This document shows, piece after piece, positions 36,256 through 45,211 of a DNA stretch of 64,000 nt. Every line of letters starts with the position of its first letter. Positions within the stretch are counted from its first letter, which is position 1. The translations under genes and the position numbers were made by a program. Location of the stretch: assembly GCF_030718085.1 (NCBI RefSeq), contig NZ_JAVAJF010000001.1:1922001-1986000 (forward strand), read 5' to 3'. This DNA is from Marinobacter sp. MDS2 (lineage in GTDB: Bacteria > Pseudomonadota > Gammaproteobacteria > Pseudomonadales > Oleiphilaceae). The notes under the pieces are model-generated. The model worked only from the letters and a program-made list of their open reading frames with translations, searched no databases and had not been told where the DNA came from.

Positions 36256-37152
36256 CTAGTCGACCTGATTGTGGTGGCGTTCTACGAAGCCGGTCAGCAC
36301 CGCTGCGGAGCGCTTCGGATTCTCGATCATGGGCAGATGTCCGACACCGCGAAACACGTGTATGTCGGCGTCAGGAGTAGTTTTTTTGAACCAGTCAACG
36401 CAGCGGGTCGGGGTGATCGTATCTCTATCGCCCCACTGTACCTGCAGAGGTAAGGCCTGCTTGCCAAGATATCGGGTGGGTGCCATCGGATCTGCAACCA
36501 TGTCGTTAAAAATATGCTGCAATGAATGTCGCCGCTTCATCAGGTCGGGGCCTAACAAGCCGGTCATGGCGAGGCCGGGGATGCTGGGTTTGCCATTACC
36601 TACGCTGTTGAACATTCGATACACGCCGGTCCAGTCGCTCGGGATCAGCACTGAATCTGTGGTGGGGCGTACCGGCGCAAGGTGCTCCATTCCGGGAGAC
36701 TCCGGAATGCCCGCGCTGTTGAGCAGAGTGACCGTTCGGGGCGGTGCTGCCAGTTGATGTGCCAGCAGTGCGGCAATCGCGCCACCCATGGAGCTCCCTG
36801 CAATGTGCAAATTGTTGCTGCTGTAGTCGGCCAGCCACTGACCAAGACGCTCGGCCTGGCTCTCGTAGCCGTAATTGGCCTCGGGGCGGTATTCGCTTTC
36901 GCCGAGGCCCGGTAGATCCGGGACCAACAAATGCCAGTGCGCAGGCAAAAGCTGCATCCAGAAGGCCCAGTTTTCTTTCATAGAGGCAAAGCCATGAAGC
37001 AGCACCAGTGTCGGTGTGCCCGGCCCGGCCTTGCCGCGCTCCAGATACACCATCCGATGACCGTCCACCGAGGTTTCCCGGCGTTTCGCTCGCAGCAGCC
37101 AACGCTGGCCGGTGCGTGCCAAAGGCCAAATGTCGGGAGTTGGAAGTTTCAT
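36256..37152 (-). CDS. alpha/beta hydrolase
   Basis: The 298-residue hydrolase has an oxyanion motif LLHGFASMKENW, the nucleophile elbow GSSMGG (Ser121), the acid in WGDRDTITP, and the catalytic His in GVGHLPMIENP. No signal peptide is evident, although the first 25 residues are basic. Closest in feel are lipase- or meta-cleavage-like esterases. The substrate is not assignable. It is transcribed toward the AraC regulator gene. Confidence 0.88.
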   Translation of the reverse strand: MKLPTPDIWPLARTGQRWLLRAKRRETSVDGHRMVYLERGKAGPGTPTLVLLHGFASMKENWAFWMQLLPAHWHLLVPDLPGLGESEYRPEANYGYESQAERLGQWLADYSSNNLHIAGSSMGGAIAALLAHQLAAPPRTVTLLNSAGIPESPGMEHLAPVRPTTDSVLIPSDWTGVYRMFNSVGNGKPSIPGLAMTGLLGPDLMKRRHSLQHIFNDMVADPMAPTRYLGKQALPLQVQWGDRDTITPTRCVDWFKKTTPDADIHVFRGVGHLPMIENPKRSAAVLTGFVERHHNQVD

Positions 37153-37265
37153 GGCAAGCTCACCTGATCAAGATGTATTGAACGTCAGTTTAACGATTGG
37201 AGTGGTGGGGGCTATTGCTGCGACGCCTGGCGATGCGGGCGTCACAGCCACCCGGTAAACGAGCA

Positions 37266-39017
37266 TCAGAGCCGAAAATCGGTGATCACCGGGTTGTGGT
37301 CGGAAGCCCGCCACGGGCCTTCACGGTCGGGCGCGCTCTGGTAGTCCAGCGCTCGGGGTTCATCTGCATTGATGTTCCAGATGTAGGCAGACACGACGTG
37401 GGCCATCAGGGCTTGATTGGCTAATGCATAGTCGAGCGAGCCCTTCTCGCCCCGATAGCGATAGCTGTGGTACCGGCAGTCGCCGGGCCGGCAAGGGTGT
37501 GCGTGATGCACCAGGCTGGTGAAGCCCGCTCTGCGAAAAGTATCGACCGGCGTTTCCTGGGCATAGCTGTTGAGATCGCCGGTGATGAGGGTTCCAGCCA
37601 GATTTTCGGTAGTGGATAAGTCGGCAAGCCAACGGGTGATGGCCTGTGCCTCATGGGTGCGGTAGGCGCTGAAGCAGCCTTGGCCGTCGCGCTGATCGGA
37701 ATCCGGTCCGTGTGCGTTGCGGCAGGACTTGGATTTCAGGTGAGGCACCACCACCCGGAAGGATTTACCGCCCGCCATGGGGGTGAAGGTTTGTGCCAGC
37801 GGGGGGCGGCCACGATGTTGGTAAATGTCTTTGTTCAGGCGCAGCGCCCGACCTTCAGGCCGGACCCGATCGTTGCGGAACAGCAAAGCGGTGCGAATGG
37901 CATCGGTGCCGTCCCGGTCGGGCGTTTTGATGAAGCGCCAGGCCGGACCGAGCGCACGAGTGAGCTGGACCAAAGAGCTTTGTGGGCCATAGCCGTCGTT
38001 TTCCAGTTCCGTGACGGCCACAATATCGGGGGTGGCCAGTGAGATAGCTGTGGTCAGGCGGCGCAGTTGGTGGTTATGGGCGTTCGGGTTTTTGGCGCCT
38101 CTGGGGGTTGGAAAACCGCCATTCTCACCGTCGCCATTGAAGTAGTTTTGCAGATTCAGAGCCATGATCCGTACAACATCTACAGCCGTTTTCTGCGGAG
38201 CGTCGGGCCGAGGTGCAGGCCTGGAAAGTCCCGGCTTGCGGTCGGGTTGAACGCGCCACTGGCCAAAGCGGTAATCCAAGATGCCTATGAGCCCTGCGAC
38301 CTGATCGCCGGCCCGTACGGTGTTGTTCTCGCCCAGCTCAAGCCATGGCACCGGAGTTGGGTTGAGGGTGCTCTTTCCGTCGTCCAGAAGAACGCGATGC
38401 TCAAGGTTCCGGAGCTTTTGCTGCACGGCATGAACGCCGGGTGTCAGATATTCGGTCGGCATGATCTGGTCTTCGCTGGCCAGCGTCAGTTCCCCATACC
38501 GTGCCAGATTGTGATGCTCGATGACGGTTAACGGAGTACCGAACGACACGCGCATGTTCTCGAGGCTTTCCGGAGGTTGTGGCCACGGCAGTGTAATATC
38601 AATGGGCTTGGGAACTGGCTCTCGGCCGCAAACCGTGAGCTGGCTGACGTTGACCAGTTCGGTCAGGTCATGGAATTCCTTGACGACGCCGGTCAGTCGA
38701 AGGCGCTGGCCGGGGCTGGTTTTGCGGCGGGTATAAACGAACAACGCTTCCGATGTGGTCGGATCGTTATCGGTTTCGGTATCCGCTTGCTGAAGGTAGA
38801 AACCGTTAAAACCGTCTCGGTGGCCCGAGGTGTAGGTTACGATACCTTCGATCGAGACGGTTTGACCGGCGAGCGGGGAATGGGAGCCGGACCCCTGGAT
38901 CTGATGGATAGCCGTGGCGGGCGATCCGCACTTTTGTGCTGCGGGCGCTGTCGGGCTGGCCGTCCAAAAAAACAGCCCGACGACAGCGATGAAAACCGCG
39001 AGAAAAGGTCTGATCAC
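37266..39017 (-). CDS. secreted ExeM/NucH-type endonuclease-exonuclease-phosphatase protein
   Basis: The 583-residue protein starts at GTG 39017 with a Sec signal peptide (FLAVFIAVVGLFFWTAS, cleaved near APAAQK). An OB-fold-like domain follows (HQIQGSGSHSPLAGQTVSIEGIVT), as in ExeM extracellular nucleases. A DNase I-like EEP domain comes next, with LQNYFNGDGENGGFPT, the metal-binding Glu in TELENDG, GDLNSY and the catalytic SDHNPVI. It should degrade extracellular DNA for nutrition or biofilm remodelling. Unlike Shewanella ExeM I see no C-terminal rhombosortase tag or lamin-tail domain. It lies 12 bases after the WYL regulator gene and is probably co-transcribed with it. Confidence 0.88.
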   Translation of the reverse strand: MIRPFLAVFIAVVGLFFWTASPTAPAAQKCGSPATAIHQIQGSGSHSPLAGQTVSIEGIVTYTSGHRDGFNGFYLQQADTETDNDPTTSEALFVYTRRKTSPGQRLRLTGVVKEFHDLTELVNVSQLTVCGREPVPKPIDITLPWPQPPESLENMRVSFGTPLTVIEHHNLARYGELTLASEDQIMPTEYLTPGVHAVQQKLRNLEHRVLLDDGKSTLNPTPVPWLELGENNTVRAGDQVAGLIGILDYRFGQWRVQPDRKPGLSRPAPRPDAPQKTAVDVVRIMALNLQNYFNGDGENGGFPTPRGAKNPNAHNHQLRRLTTAISLATPDIVAVTELENDGYGPQSSLVQLTRALGPAWRFIKTPDRDGTDAIRTALLFRNDRVRPEGRALRLNKDIYQHRGRPPLAQTFTPMAGGKSFRVVVPHLKSKSCRNAHGPDSDQRDGQGCFSAYRTHEAQAITRWLADLSTTENLAGTLITGDLNSYAQETPVDTFRRAGFTSLVHHAHPCRPGDCRYHSYRYRGEKGSLDYALANQALMAHVVSAYIWNINADEPRALDYQSAPDREGPWRASDHNPVITDFRL

Positions 39018-39029
39018 AAGGCCCGACGG

Positions 39030-39929
39030 TTAAAGACCGGCCACCGCTTTAAGAGCCTGTTCCCGTTTGCTTCCAAAGCCGAGCTGGTCAGGGTTGATCA
39101 GCTCCAGTTGTTGCACCAGAGGATCCGGGTGGTCGCGGTCGAAGGTAATGCCGAGCTGAGACAGCACGTAGGGCGCCAGTGCGGCGCGGGTCTCGACCTT
39201 CAAGCTGCCATTTTTCATGCCGTAGTCTCGCGCTACGATTTGTTGCTGAGCGTCGGTCAGACGTTGATCGGGTGCGATATCGAGGGTGACCTGGCGCTGC
39301 CAGTCTTCATCCTGCAGGGCGGTAAAGCGGGCTTTCTGACGCAGTGCTTCCGGGGTGTCCTGAAAGCGGCTTAGTGCGAAGTCGCGGAACTCCCGATTGG
39401 AACTGCACCAGGCGCGAACATGCCAGTTGCTGCCCGCGCACACCAACGAGTGGGGCTCGAGTATGCTTTCAACGGCTTCGGGGCGGCTGAGAGAAACGTA
39501 GCTGGCCTTTAACTGGCGTTTGTAGCGGGTGGCGGCGACCACTGCGCGCATGGTTTTCGGCGCAACGTAACGGCCCGGCCCGGCAATCACCGTATTGCCC
39601 GGCATACCCAGTTCAAGTTCGGCCAGCGAATCATTGAGGTTTTGCTGCTGGCCAAGCAGATCCTGATATTCTGAGACTTTGCCATGGGTGACCACGGGTT
39701 TGAATTTGTCGGATGGCACGTAGCCTTTGAGATGACGATCGTAAACCAGGTTGCCCGGTGCCACCTCTCTCAGGTAGGTATTGATGTCCTTCGAAGCCTG
39801 TTGGCGACCAATGCCGAAACTGTGGCAGATATGGTTGGTGGTCAGGCGTCCTTCCCACAGTGCAACGGTTTCGATGAGTCGATAGCGAAGCAAGAGATCC
39901 CAACGAATGGGCCAATCCGTTTTCTTCAT
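39030..39929 (-). CDS. WYL-domain transcriptional regulator (BrxR/CapW-like)
   Basis: The 299-residue protein has a winged helix-turn-helix (about 12-75, LTTNHICHSFGIGRQQASKD), a WYL domain (about 120-200) with PHSLVCAGSNWHVRAWC and REFRDFALSRF, and a C-terminal extension (about 205-299). The WHVRAWC...FRDFALSR signature is the one found in BrxR/CapW repressors, which control phage-defence systems in many bacteria. Here no defence genes are next to it. The partner on the same strand is a secreted nuclease gene, and an MFS gene is divergent. The ligand is unknown. Confidence 0.85.
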   Translation of the reverse strand: MKKTDWPIRWDLLLRYRLIETVALWEGRLTTNHICHSFGIGRQQASKDINTYLREVAPGNLVYDRHLKGYVPSDKFKPVVTHGKVSEYQDLLGQQQNLNDSLAELELGMPGNTVIAGPGRYVAPKTMRAVVAATRYKRQLKASYVSLSRPEAVESILEPHSLVCAGSNWHVRAWCSSNREFRDFALSRFQDTPEALRQKARFTALQDEDWQRQVTLDIAPDQRLTDAQQQIVARDYGMKNGSLKVETRAALAPYVLSQLGITFDRDHPDPLVQQLELINPDQLGFGSKREQALKAVAGL

Positions 39930-40171
39930 AACCAGGCGCTCACAATTTCAGTAAATAGCTTCTTATTTATCTTACCCGTTAAGGGTTTAGGGGTCTGTTA
40001 CGGCCCATTAATGTAAAACAATGTCAAATCAGGCCCAGTGTAATACAAGTCTCGGCTTCTCCCTAGTTTCTGCCATCCCATAGCCTGATTAAATGCCGCT
40101 CAATCGCCCCGGAATAATACTGCTATTCTACTCCTGAGCATGCCCACCTTTTCGATGATGCGGAGTCTGTC

Positions 40172-41455
40172 ATGACCCGAATGGTAGCTTCTCTGTCCGC
40201 ATTGCTGTTGAGCATTGTGTTTCTGATCAGTGGCAACGCGTTTTTAATGACGCTGTTGGGTATACGTCTGAGTATCGAAGAGGTTTCGCCGGATGTCATC
40301 GGCTGGGTGCTGGTGTGCTATTCCGTGGGCTTTGTCGTGGGCACCCTGTACGTGCACAAGATTATTGGCCGTGTGGGTCATATCCGGGCCTTTGCGGTGT
40401 TCGCTGCCTTGGCGGCGGTTGCGGCATTGATGTATCCCATGGTGGTGTCTGCATTTTTCTGGGCGGCACTGCGTGTGCTTTCGGGCTTCAGTGTTGCCGG
40501 TGTGCTGGTGGTCATTGAAAGCTGGTTTTCCAGCCGGGCCACCAATACCAATCGCGGTTCGTTGTTTGCGGTATATCAGATCATTTTCTATCTGTCCGCC
40601 GCCGGCGGCCAGTTGGTGGTGAACGTGGGCAATCCGACCGATTTTCTGCCATTTACGCTGGCTGCAATTCTGCTCACCCTGGCGGTCATTCCATTGTCGA
40701 TGACCCGAATGGAAGCGCCCACCATAGAGCACACCAACCGGATGTCGGTGTTCAAGCTAGCCCGGGAGTCGTTTTCGGGTGTCGCGGGGGCCTTGGTGAG
40801 CGGGGTGCTGATCGGCGGCTTTTACGCGTTGGGGCCGGTGTACGCGACATTGGTGGGGCTGGATGTCGGAAAGACCTCCACGTTTATGGCCTCGGCGATC
40901 GTCGCGGCCATGTTGTTGGCCTGGCCCATGGGGCGCATCTGCGATTTGTTCGATCGCCGGCGGGTTATGTTTTGGGTTTCGTTGCTGGCCGGTTCCGCAG
41001 CGATTGCTGTTGCGGTCACCGGCGCAGAGCGCTTATGGCTGCTGACCGTTCTGGTGGGCCTGTTTACCGGCTTGTCGGCCACTCTGTACCCCATTGCCGT
41101 AGCGATTACCAACGACCGGATGGACAGCAACCGTATCGTCGCGGCCAGCGCAACTCTCTTGCTCAGCTATGGTATTGGCAGCGTGGTGGGGCCGATTGTC
41201 ATGGCCGAACTGGTTCACCTGTTGGGCCCTTCCGGGTTGTTTTACGGTAACGCGGGATTTTTACTCGTTCTGGCGGTAATCACCCGTTACCGGATCACGC
41301 AGACCGATGACGTTCCGGTGGCGGAGCAGGAGCACTTTGTACCCGCCATGCCGGAAGCTTCCGCGGTACTTTCGGAAATCGACCCGCGCAACGAGGAGTT
41401 CTGCGAGTCTCCGGAAGCCGAGGCGATGCAGGAAGAGATGCGCCGGGCCCATTAG
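40172..41455 (+). CDS. MFS transporter, YcaD-like
   Basis: The 427-residue transporter has about 12 helices and a polar, acidic C-terminal tail of about 50 residues. The overall pattern (VIGWVLVCYSVGFVVGTLY, RVLSGFSVAGVLVVIESW, NRGSLFAVYQIIFYLSAAGGQ) fits the YcaD group of putative exporters. GGAG lies 7 bases before the ATG. The gene is divergent from the WYL regulator gene with 242 bases between, so control by that regulator is possible. The substrate is unknown. Confidence 0.85.
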   Translation: MTRMVASLSALLLSIVFLISGNAFLMTLLGIRLSIEEVSPDVIGWVLVCYSVGFVVGTLYVHKIIGRVGHIRAFAVFAALAAVAALMYPMVVSAFFWAALRVLSGFSVAGVLVVIESWFSSRATNTNRGSLFAVYQIIFYLSAAGGQLVVNVGNPTDFLPFTLAAILLTLAVIPLSMTRMEAPTIEHTNRMSVFKLARESFSGVAGALVSGVLIGGFYALGPVYATLVGLDVGKTSTFMASAIVAAMLLAWPMGRICDLFDRRRVMFWVSLLAGSAAIAVAVTGAERLWLLTVLVGLFTGLSATLYPIAVAITNDRMDSNRIVAASATLLLSYGIGSVVGPIVMAELVHLLGPSGLFYGNAGFLLVLAVITRYRITQTDDVPVAEQEHFVPAMPEASAVLSEIDPRNEEFCESPEAEAMQEEMRRAH

Positions 41456-41596
41456 GGTTTTGGTGCATTTTGGGTTTGATTTCGCATTTCAATCTTTCCT
41501 CGTCTCAACCAGTAGCTTACTATTGGTAGAATTAATGTACCGTTAGCGTCTTGTCCTATCTGTTGGCAGGCGCAAAGTCACTGAGGAGTTAACGTT

Positions 41597-42022
41597 GTGA
41601 GAGATCAATTCCCGTTTGCGGTTGCCCGTGTTACTCGCCGCTGGCGCAAAATGCTGGACGAACGACTGAAAGATCTGGGCGTGACACAGGCCCGCTGGAG
41701 CACCATGGTGTACCTTCAGCAAGGCGGCGAAGGCCTGACCCAGCGCGAATTAGCCAGTCTGATGGCGATTGAAAACCCGACTCTGGTTCGGCTGCTGGAC
41801 AGTTTGGAACAGCAGGGCCTGATCGAGCGCCGTGCCTGCCCGAAAGATCGTCGCGCCCGCAGGTTGCACCTCACGGAAGACGGTTTGAACTTCATGGACG
41901 AGTTGTCCGGACGGGCAACAGAACTGCGTGAAGAAATGCTCGAAGGAATTTCCGATAAGGAAATCGAGAGCGCACTGGCCGTTTTCCATAAAATTATGGA
42001 AAACGCTGAAAAGCAGAAATAA
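41597..42022 (+). CDS. MarR-family transcriptional regulator
   Basis: The 141-residue winged-helix regulator is SlyA-like in length. It has a recognition region QRELASLMAIENPTLVRLLDSLEQQGLIER and wing ACPKDRRARRLHLTEDG. GTG start 41597 has GAGGAG at 41583-41588. It lies 3 bases upstream of a DHA2 drug-efflux gene, the classic MarR-efflux arrangement, so it probably represses this operon and is released by a phenolic or drug-like ligand. Confidence 0.9.
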   Translation: MRDQFPFAVARVTRRWRKMLDERLKDLGVTQARWSTMVYLQQGGEGLTQRELASLMAIENPTLVRLLDSLEQQGLIERRACPKDRRARRLHLTEDGLNFMDELSGRATELREEMLEGISDKEIESALAVFHKIMENAEKQK

Positions 42023-42025
42023 GAC

Positions 42026-43417
42026 TTGGCTGATAATACGGTTGCGGGGCTGGAAGCCCGCTACGGTGAGCGTTGGCGTTGGTTGGCTGTTGCCACCGTT
42101 GTGCTTGGCACGATGGCGACCGTGCTCAGCGCGACTGTTGTCAACGTCGCGCTGCACGACATTATGCTGGAGTTTGGGCTGCGCCAAGGCACCGTCCACT
42201 GGCTAGCGACCGGTTTCATTGCGGCAATGACCACCACCATGCTGGCGTCTGCCTGGTTGCTTGACCGTTTCGGCGTTCGTAAAACCCTTGCCACTGCCAT
42301 GGCCCTGTTTGCGGTGATTTCCATTGCCGGTGGCTTTGCCCAAACGCCGGCCCAGTTGATTTCTGCGCGGGTGGGTCAGGGTGCCATGGCTGGGCTGATG
42401 CAGCCAATGGGCATGTACCTTGTCTTCAGAATATTTCCTGTTGATCGGCGTGGCCAGGCCATGGGGGTCTACGGCATGGGCGTCATTCTGGCGCCTGCCC
42501 TGGGGCCGGTACTTGGCGGTTTTCTTGTGGATCAGTTCAACTGGCGTTATGTCATGTACGCCCCTGCCCCGGTTACCTTGATTGGTGTCTTGATGGCCTG
42601 GCGGTTTCTGCCGGTTCCGGTGTCACGCCCTGCCCGCTACACCTTTGATTGGCCGGGTTTGGTGATGCTGGGTGCGATCGTCGGTTTGAGCCTGGATACC
42701 CTGACACGGTTGCAGGCGCTCGACGGCCATGAACTCCAGCTGATTTTGCAGGCTCTGCTGATCTCGCTGCTGCTGACAACCTTCATCAGGCGAGAGCGAA
42801 CGATCAAACACCCGTTGGTGAATCTTGCGCTGTTACGCCAACCGGTGTTCCTGTACGCCACTATTGGCGCTATGGCCCTGGGGCTCGCGCTCTTTGGCTC
42901 TACTTACCTGATTCCCCTTTTTGTGCAGACCACGCTCGGGTTTTCGGCCACTGAAGCGGGGTTGCTGATGCTGCCGGCCGGTGTCGTTCTCGGCCTGATC
43001 TTCCCGCTCTCCGGCCGGCTGGCGGATAAGCAGAGTGCACGCAGTCTGGTGCTGTTTGGCATTGGAATGTTTGCGCTTTCGGCGGTGTTGTTTGCCTCGA
43101 CAGGGCAGTTTGCCGGCTTTGGCTGGTTGGCGTTTTGGGCGGTACTTGGCCGAGTCGGAATAGGCTTTATGTTGCCGGCGCTCTCCATGGGTGCCTTGAA
43201 TCCGTTGCCGCCGGAGCTTATGGGGGCAGGTTCCAGTAGCATCAACTTCGCCCGTCAGCTTGGCGGCGCGTTGGGGGTTAACGTGGTGGCCCTGACCATC
43301 GAGTTTGGTGATCACCAGAACGGCGTGCCTACGCTGCAGGCATTCGAATCTGCCTGGTGGCTGGTCGCGGTATTCGTCGCTCTGGCGGCCATACCGATAT
43401 GGAAAATGCGCGTTTAG
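42026..43417 (+). CDS. DHA2-family (EmrB/QacA) multidrug efflux MFS transporter
   Basis: The 463-residue protein has about 14 helices. The DHA2 pattern includes VLSATVVNVALHDIMLEFGL in helix 1, RFGVRKTLATAMALFAV, and motif C-like GMGVILAPALGPVLGGFLVD in helix 5. It starts at TTG 42026, three bases after the marR stop codon. No EmrA-type membrane-fusion partner is next to it, so it probably works as an inner-membrane pump. Substrates are not predictable. Confidence 0.87.
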   Translation: MADNTVAGLEARYGERWRWLAVATVVLGTMATVLSATVVNVALHDIMLEFGLRQGTVHWLATGFIAAMTTTMLASAWLLDRFGVRKTLATAMALFAVISIAGGFAQTPAQLISARVGQGAMAGLMQPMGMYLVFRIFPVDRRGQAMGVYGMGVILAPALGPVLGGFLVDQFNWRYVMYAPAPVTLIGVLMAWRFLPVPVSRPARYTFDWPGLVMLGAIVGLSLDTLTRLQALDGHELQLILQALLISLLLTTFIRRERTIKHPLVNLALLRQPVFLYATIGAMALGLALFGSTYLIPLFVQTTLGFSATEAGLLMLPAGVVLGLIFPLSGRLADKQSARSLVLFGIGMFALSAVLFASTGQFAGFGWLAFWAVLGRVGIGFMLPALSMGALNPLPPELMGAGSSSINFARQLGGALGVNVVALTIEFGDHQNGVPTLQAFESAWWLVAVFVALAAIPIWKMRV

Positions 43418-43607
43418 TCCGCGTTTCAGCGTTACGAAAAGGCAAGATACCCGCGATTGTTCACGGCCCCTTGGTGTTGGCGGCCAGCGATGCCGATATA
43501 ATGGGTTGCTCTTGGAACACGAGAACGCGGCCCGGCGATCCAGAATGAACTCTGAAGCCGAGTGCCGGTCAGTCTTACCAACCGGCTTTGAACCGATGTG
43601 GAGTGTT

Positions 43608-44666
43608 ATGCAGTTGAAATTTCTTTTTTCCCTGTTGCTGAGCCTGGCTCTGTGGGCACCCGCAGCGTATGCGGCTGAAGCGGGCGCGGCATCGCCTGCG
43701 GGCGCCAACAAAGTCGCCAGTGATGCCAAGCCCGATCGTTCACCCCGAGTACCGACCTTTTCCGTGAATGGCGATCTGGCCGGTGACCTTCAGGTGTTCA
43801 CCACGGCTTACGAAGACACTTTTGCCGGTATCGGCAATGAGCTGGCTCTGGGGTATCTTGAGCTGGTGAAAGCGAATCCGGGCGTCGATCCATGGTTACC
43901 GGGTGAAGGTACCCAGATCACTTTGCCGAGAATGTATGTGCTGCCGGATTCCAATCGTAAGGGCATCGTAATCAATCTGGCGGAATACCGTCTCTACTAC
44001 TTCACCGAGAACGGTGTGCAGGTGTATCCGGTGGGTGTGGGTACGGAGGATAATCCGTCTCCACTGACCAACGCCAAGGTTACCATGCCGCTGGAGTCGC
44101 CAGCCTGGTATCCCCCGGCAAGTATCCGGGCGGAGTATGAGGCGTCGGGAGATTACCTGCCGCGGATGATTCCACCGGGACCGGACAATCCCTTGGGCAC
44201 ACATGCCCTGATGCTCAGCGAAAAAGGTTACCTGATTCACGGCACCAACAAGCAGTTTGGTGTTGGAATGGCGGTCAGCCACGGCTGTTTCCGCATGTAC
44301 AACGAAGACATTTCACGTTTCGCCTATCAGGTATCCAAGGGCACGCCCGTGCAGGTGATTCGTGAACCGGTGAAGGTTGGCGTCTCGGCGGGGGAAGTCT
44401 GGCTGGAAGTGCATCGTCCTCGTGAAGATTACACGGCGGAGGATCGTGAAGCGCTATGGCGGGAAACCATGGCCAAAGTTGAGGCATTCCAGAAACAGCA
44501 TCCGGATACTCAGGTCAAACGAATGGCTATCGAGGTTGCGGTTGATCAGGCGGATGGCATTCCTCGAATGATCGGTGAGAAGCTGACGCAAGTGGCTGCC
44601 GATGAGAACTCGGAGAAAACGAAGCCCGAAGAGAAATCGGCATCCGGGCAAACCCTGTATTTCTGA
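43608..44666 (+). CDS. L,D-transpeptidase (YbiS/ErfK family) with LysM-like N-terminal region
   Basis: This protein of about 352 residues starts at ATG 43608 with TGGAG upstream and a signal peptide cleaved near YAAEA. A LysM-like segment follows (YEDTFAGIGNELALGYLELVKANPGVDPWLPGEGT), then a YkuD domain with the motif SHGCFRM (nucleophile C227) and HGTNKQFGVG. The C-terminal tail is charged. Family members attach Braun-type lipoprotein to peptidoglycan or make 3-3 cross-links. It is convergent with an OprI/Lpp-type gene, its natural substrate class, across a shared bidirectional terminator. Confidence 0.92.
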   Translation: MQLKFLFSLLLSLALWAPAAYAAEAGAASPAGANKVASDAKPDRSPRVPTFSVNGDLAGDLQVFTTAYEDTFAGIGNELALGYLELVKANPGVDPWLPGEGTQITLPRMYVLPDSNRKGIVINLAEYRLYYFTENGVQVYPVGVGTEDNPSPLTNAKVTMPLESPAWYPPASIRAEYEASGDYLPRMIPPGPDNPLGTHALMLSEKGYLIHGTNKQFGVGMAVSHGCFRMYNEDISRFAYQVSKGTPVQVIREPVKVGVSAGEVWLEVHRPREDYTAEDREALWRETMAKVEAFQKQHPDTQVKRMAIEVAVDQADGIPRMIGEKLTQVAADENSEKTKPEEKSASGQTLYF

Positions 44667-44670
44667 CACA

Positions 44671-44698
44671 AAAAAAGGCCGGTTTAACCGGCCTTTTT
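44671..44698. terminator. bidirectional rho-independent terminator
   Basis: Stem GGCCGG/CCGGCC (44677-44682 with 44688-44693) is flanked by a run of A on the left and T on the right. It can end both the L,D-transpeptidase transcript and the convergent lipoprotein transcript. Confidence 0.88.
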
Positions 44699-44715
44699 CA
44701 TGCTAAACGTTAGCC

Positions 44716-44997
44716 TTACTTCTGGCTAGCACGCTGCAGCATGCGCTTGGCGCGCTCGTTCGCTTCGTTAGCGGACTTCTGAGCAGCACGGGCAGCAGCC
44801 AGAGCTTCTTCAGCAGTCTGCTGAGCGGTGCGAGCAGACTTGGAAGCGCTGTTCGCGGTGTTCAGAGCGTTGTTAGCAGTTTGCTCGGCGGAGCTTGCAG
44901 TTGCATTGGCTTCGTCGATAGCAGCTTGATCAGTTGTGGCACAACCTGCAGTCAGAGCAGTGGCCATTGCAAACCCAGCGATCGTCAGTTTACGCAT
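44716..44997 (-). CDS. oprI: OprI/Lpp-type alanine-zipper outer-membrane lipoprotein
   Basis: The 93-residue lipoprotein has lipobox LTAGC (Cys19). The mature part is one long coiled coil in which Ala recurs every third to fourth residue, and it ends RAKRMLQRASQK, closely resembling Pseudomonas OprI (which also ends in Lys). It tethers the outer membrane to peptidoglycan, or is free when the terminal Lys is not linked. AAGGGGA precedes the ATG, and a good sigma-70 promoter lies about 100 bases upstream. Heavy use of GCA and GCT codons fits high expression. Confidence 0.92.
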   Translation of the reverse strand: MRKLTIAGFAMATALTAGCATTDQAAIDEANATASSAEQTANNALNTANSASKSARTAQQTAEEALAAARAAQKSANEANERAKRMLQRASQK

Positions 44998-45102
44998 GGT
45001 AAATCCCCTTATTGGTCGTTTTATTTCCTGAGACCCGGAAGTCAGTCGGACGACTTCCTGTCAGTCAAGCCAGTAGGCAATGACTACCGGAGTCGTTAAA
45101 CA

Positions 45103-45131
45103 GTGTAAAACACTCTGGAAGAAAATGTTAA
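45103..45131 (-). promoter_or_regulatory. sigma-70 promoter of the OprI/Lpp gene
   Basis: On the minus strand TTAACA (45126-45131) and TTACAC (45103-45108) are separated by 17 bases. The predicted leader of about 100 bases contains a perfect 7-pair hairpin (GGAAGTC/GACTTCC). Confidence 0.5.
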
Positions 45132-45211
45132 CTGCGTATAGGGAAATTTCCATAGCTCATGACAACAACGTAATGCACTGATGTCATGGCGTTAATCATC
45201 GATTGCGGTGT

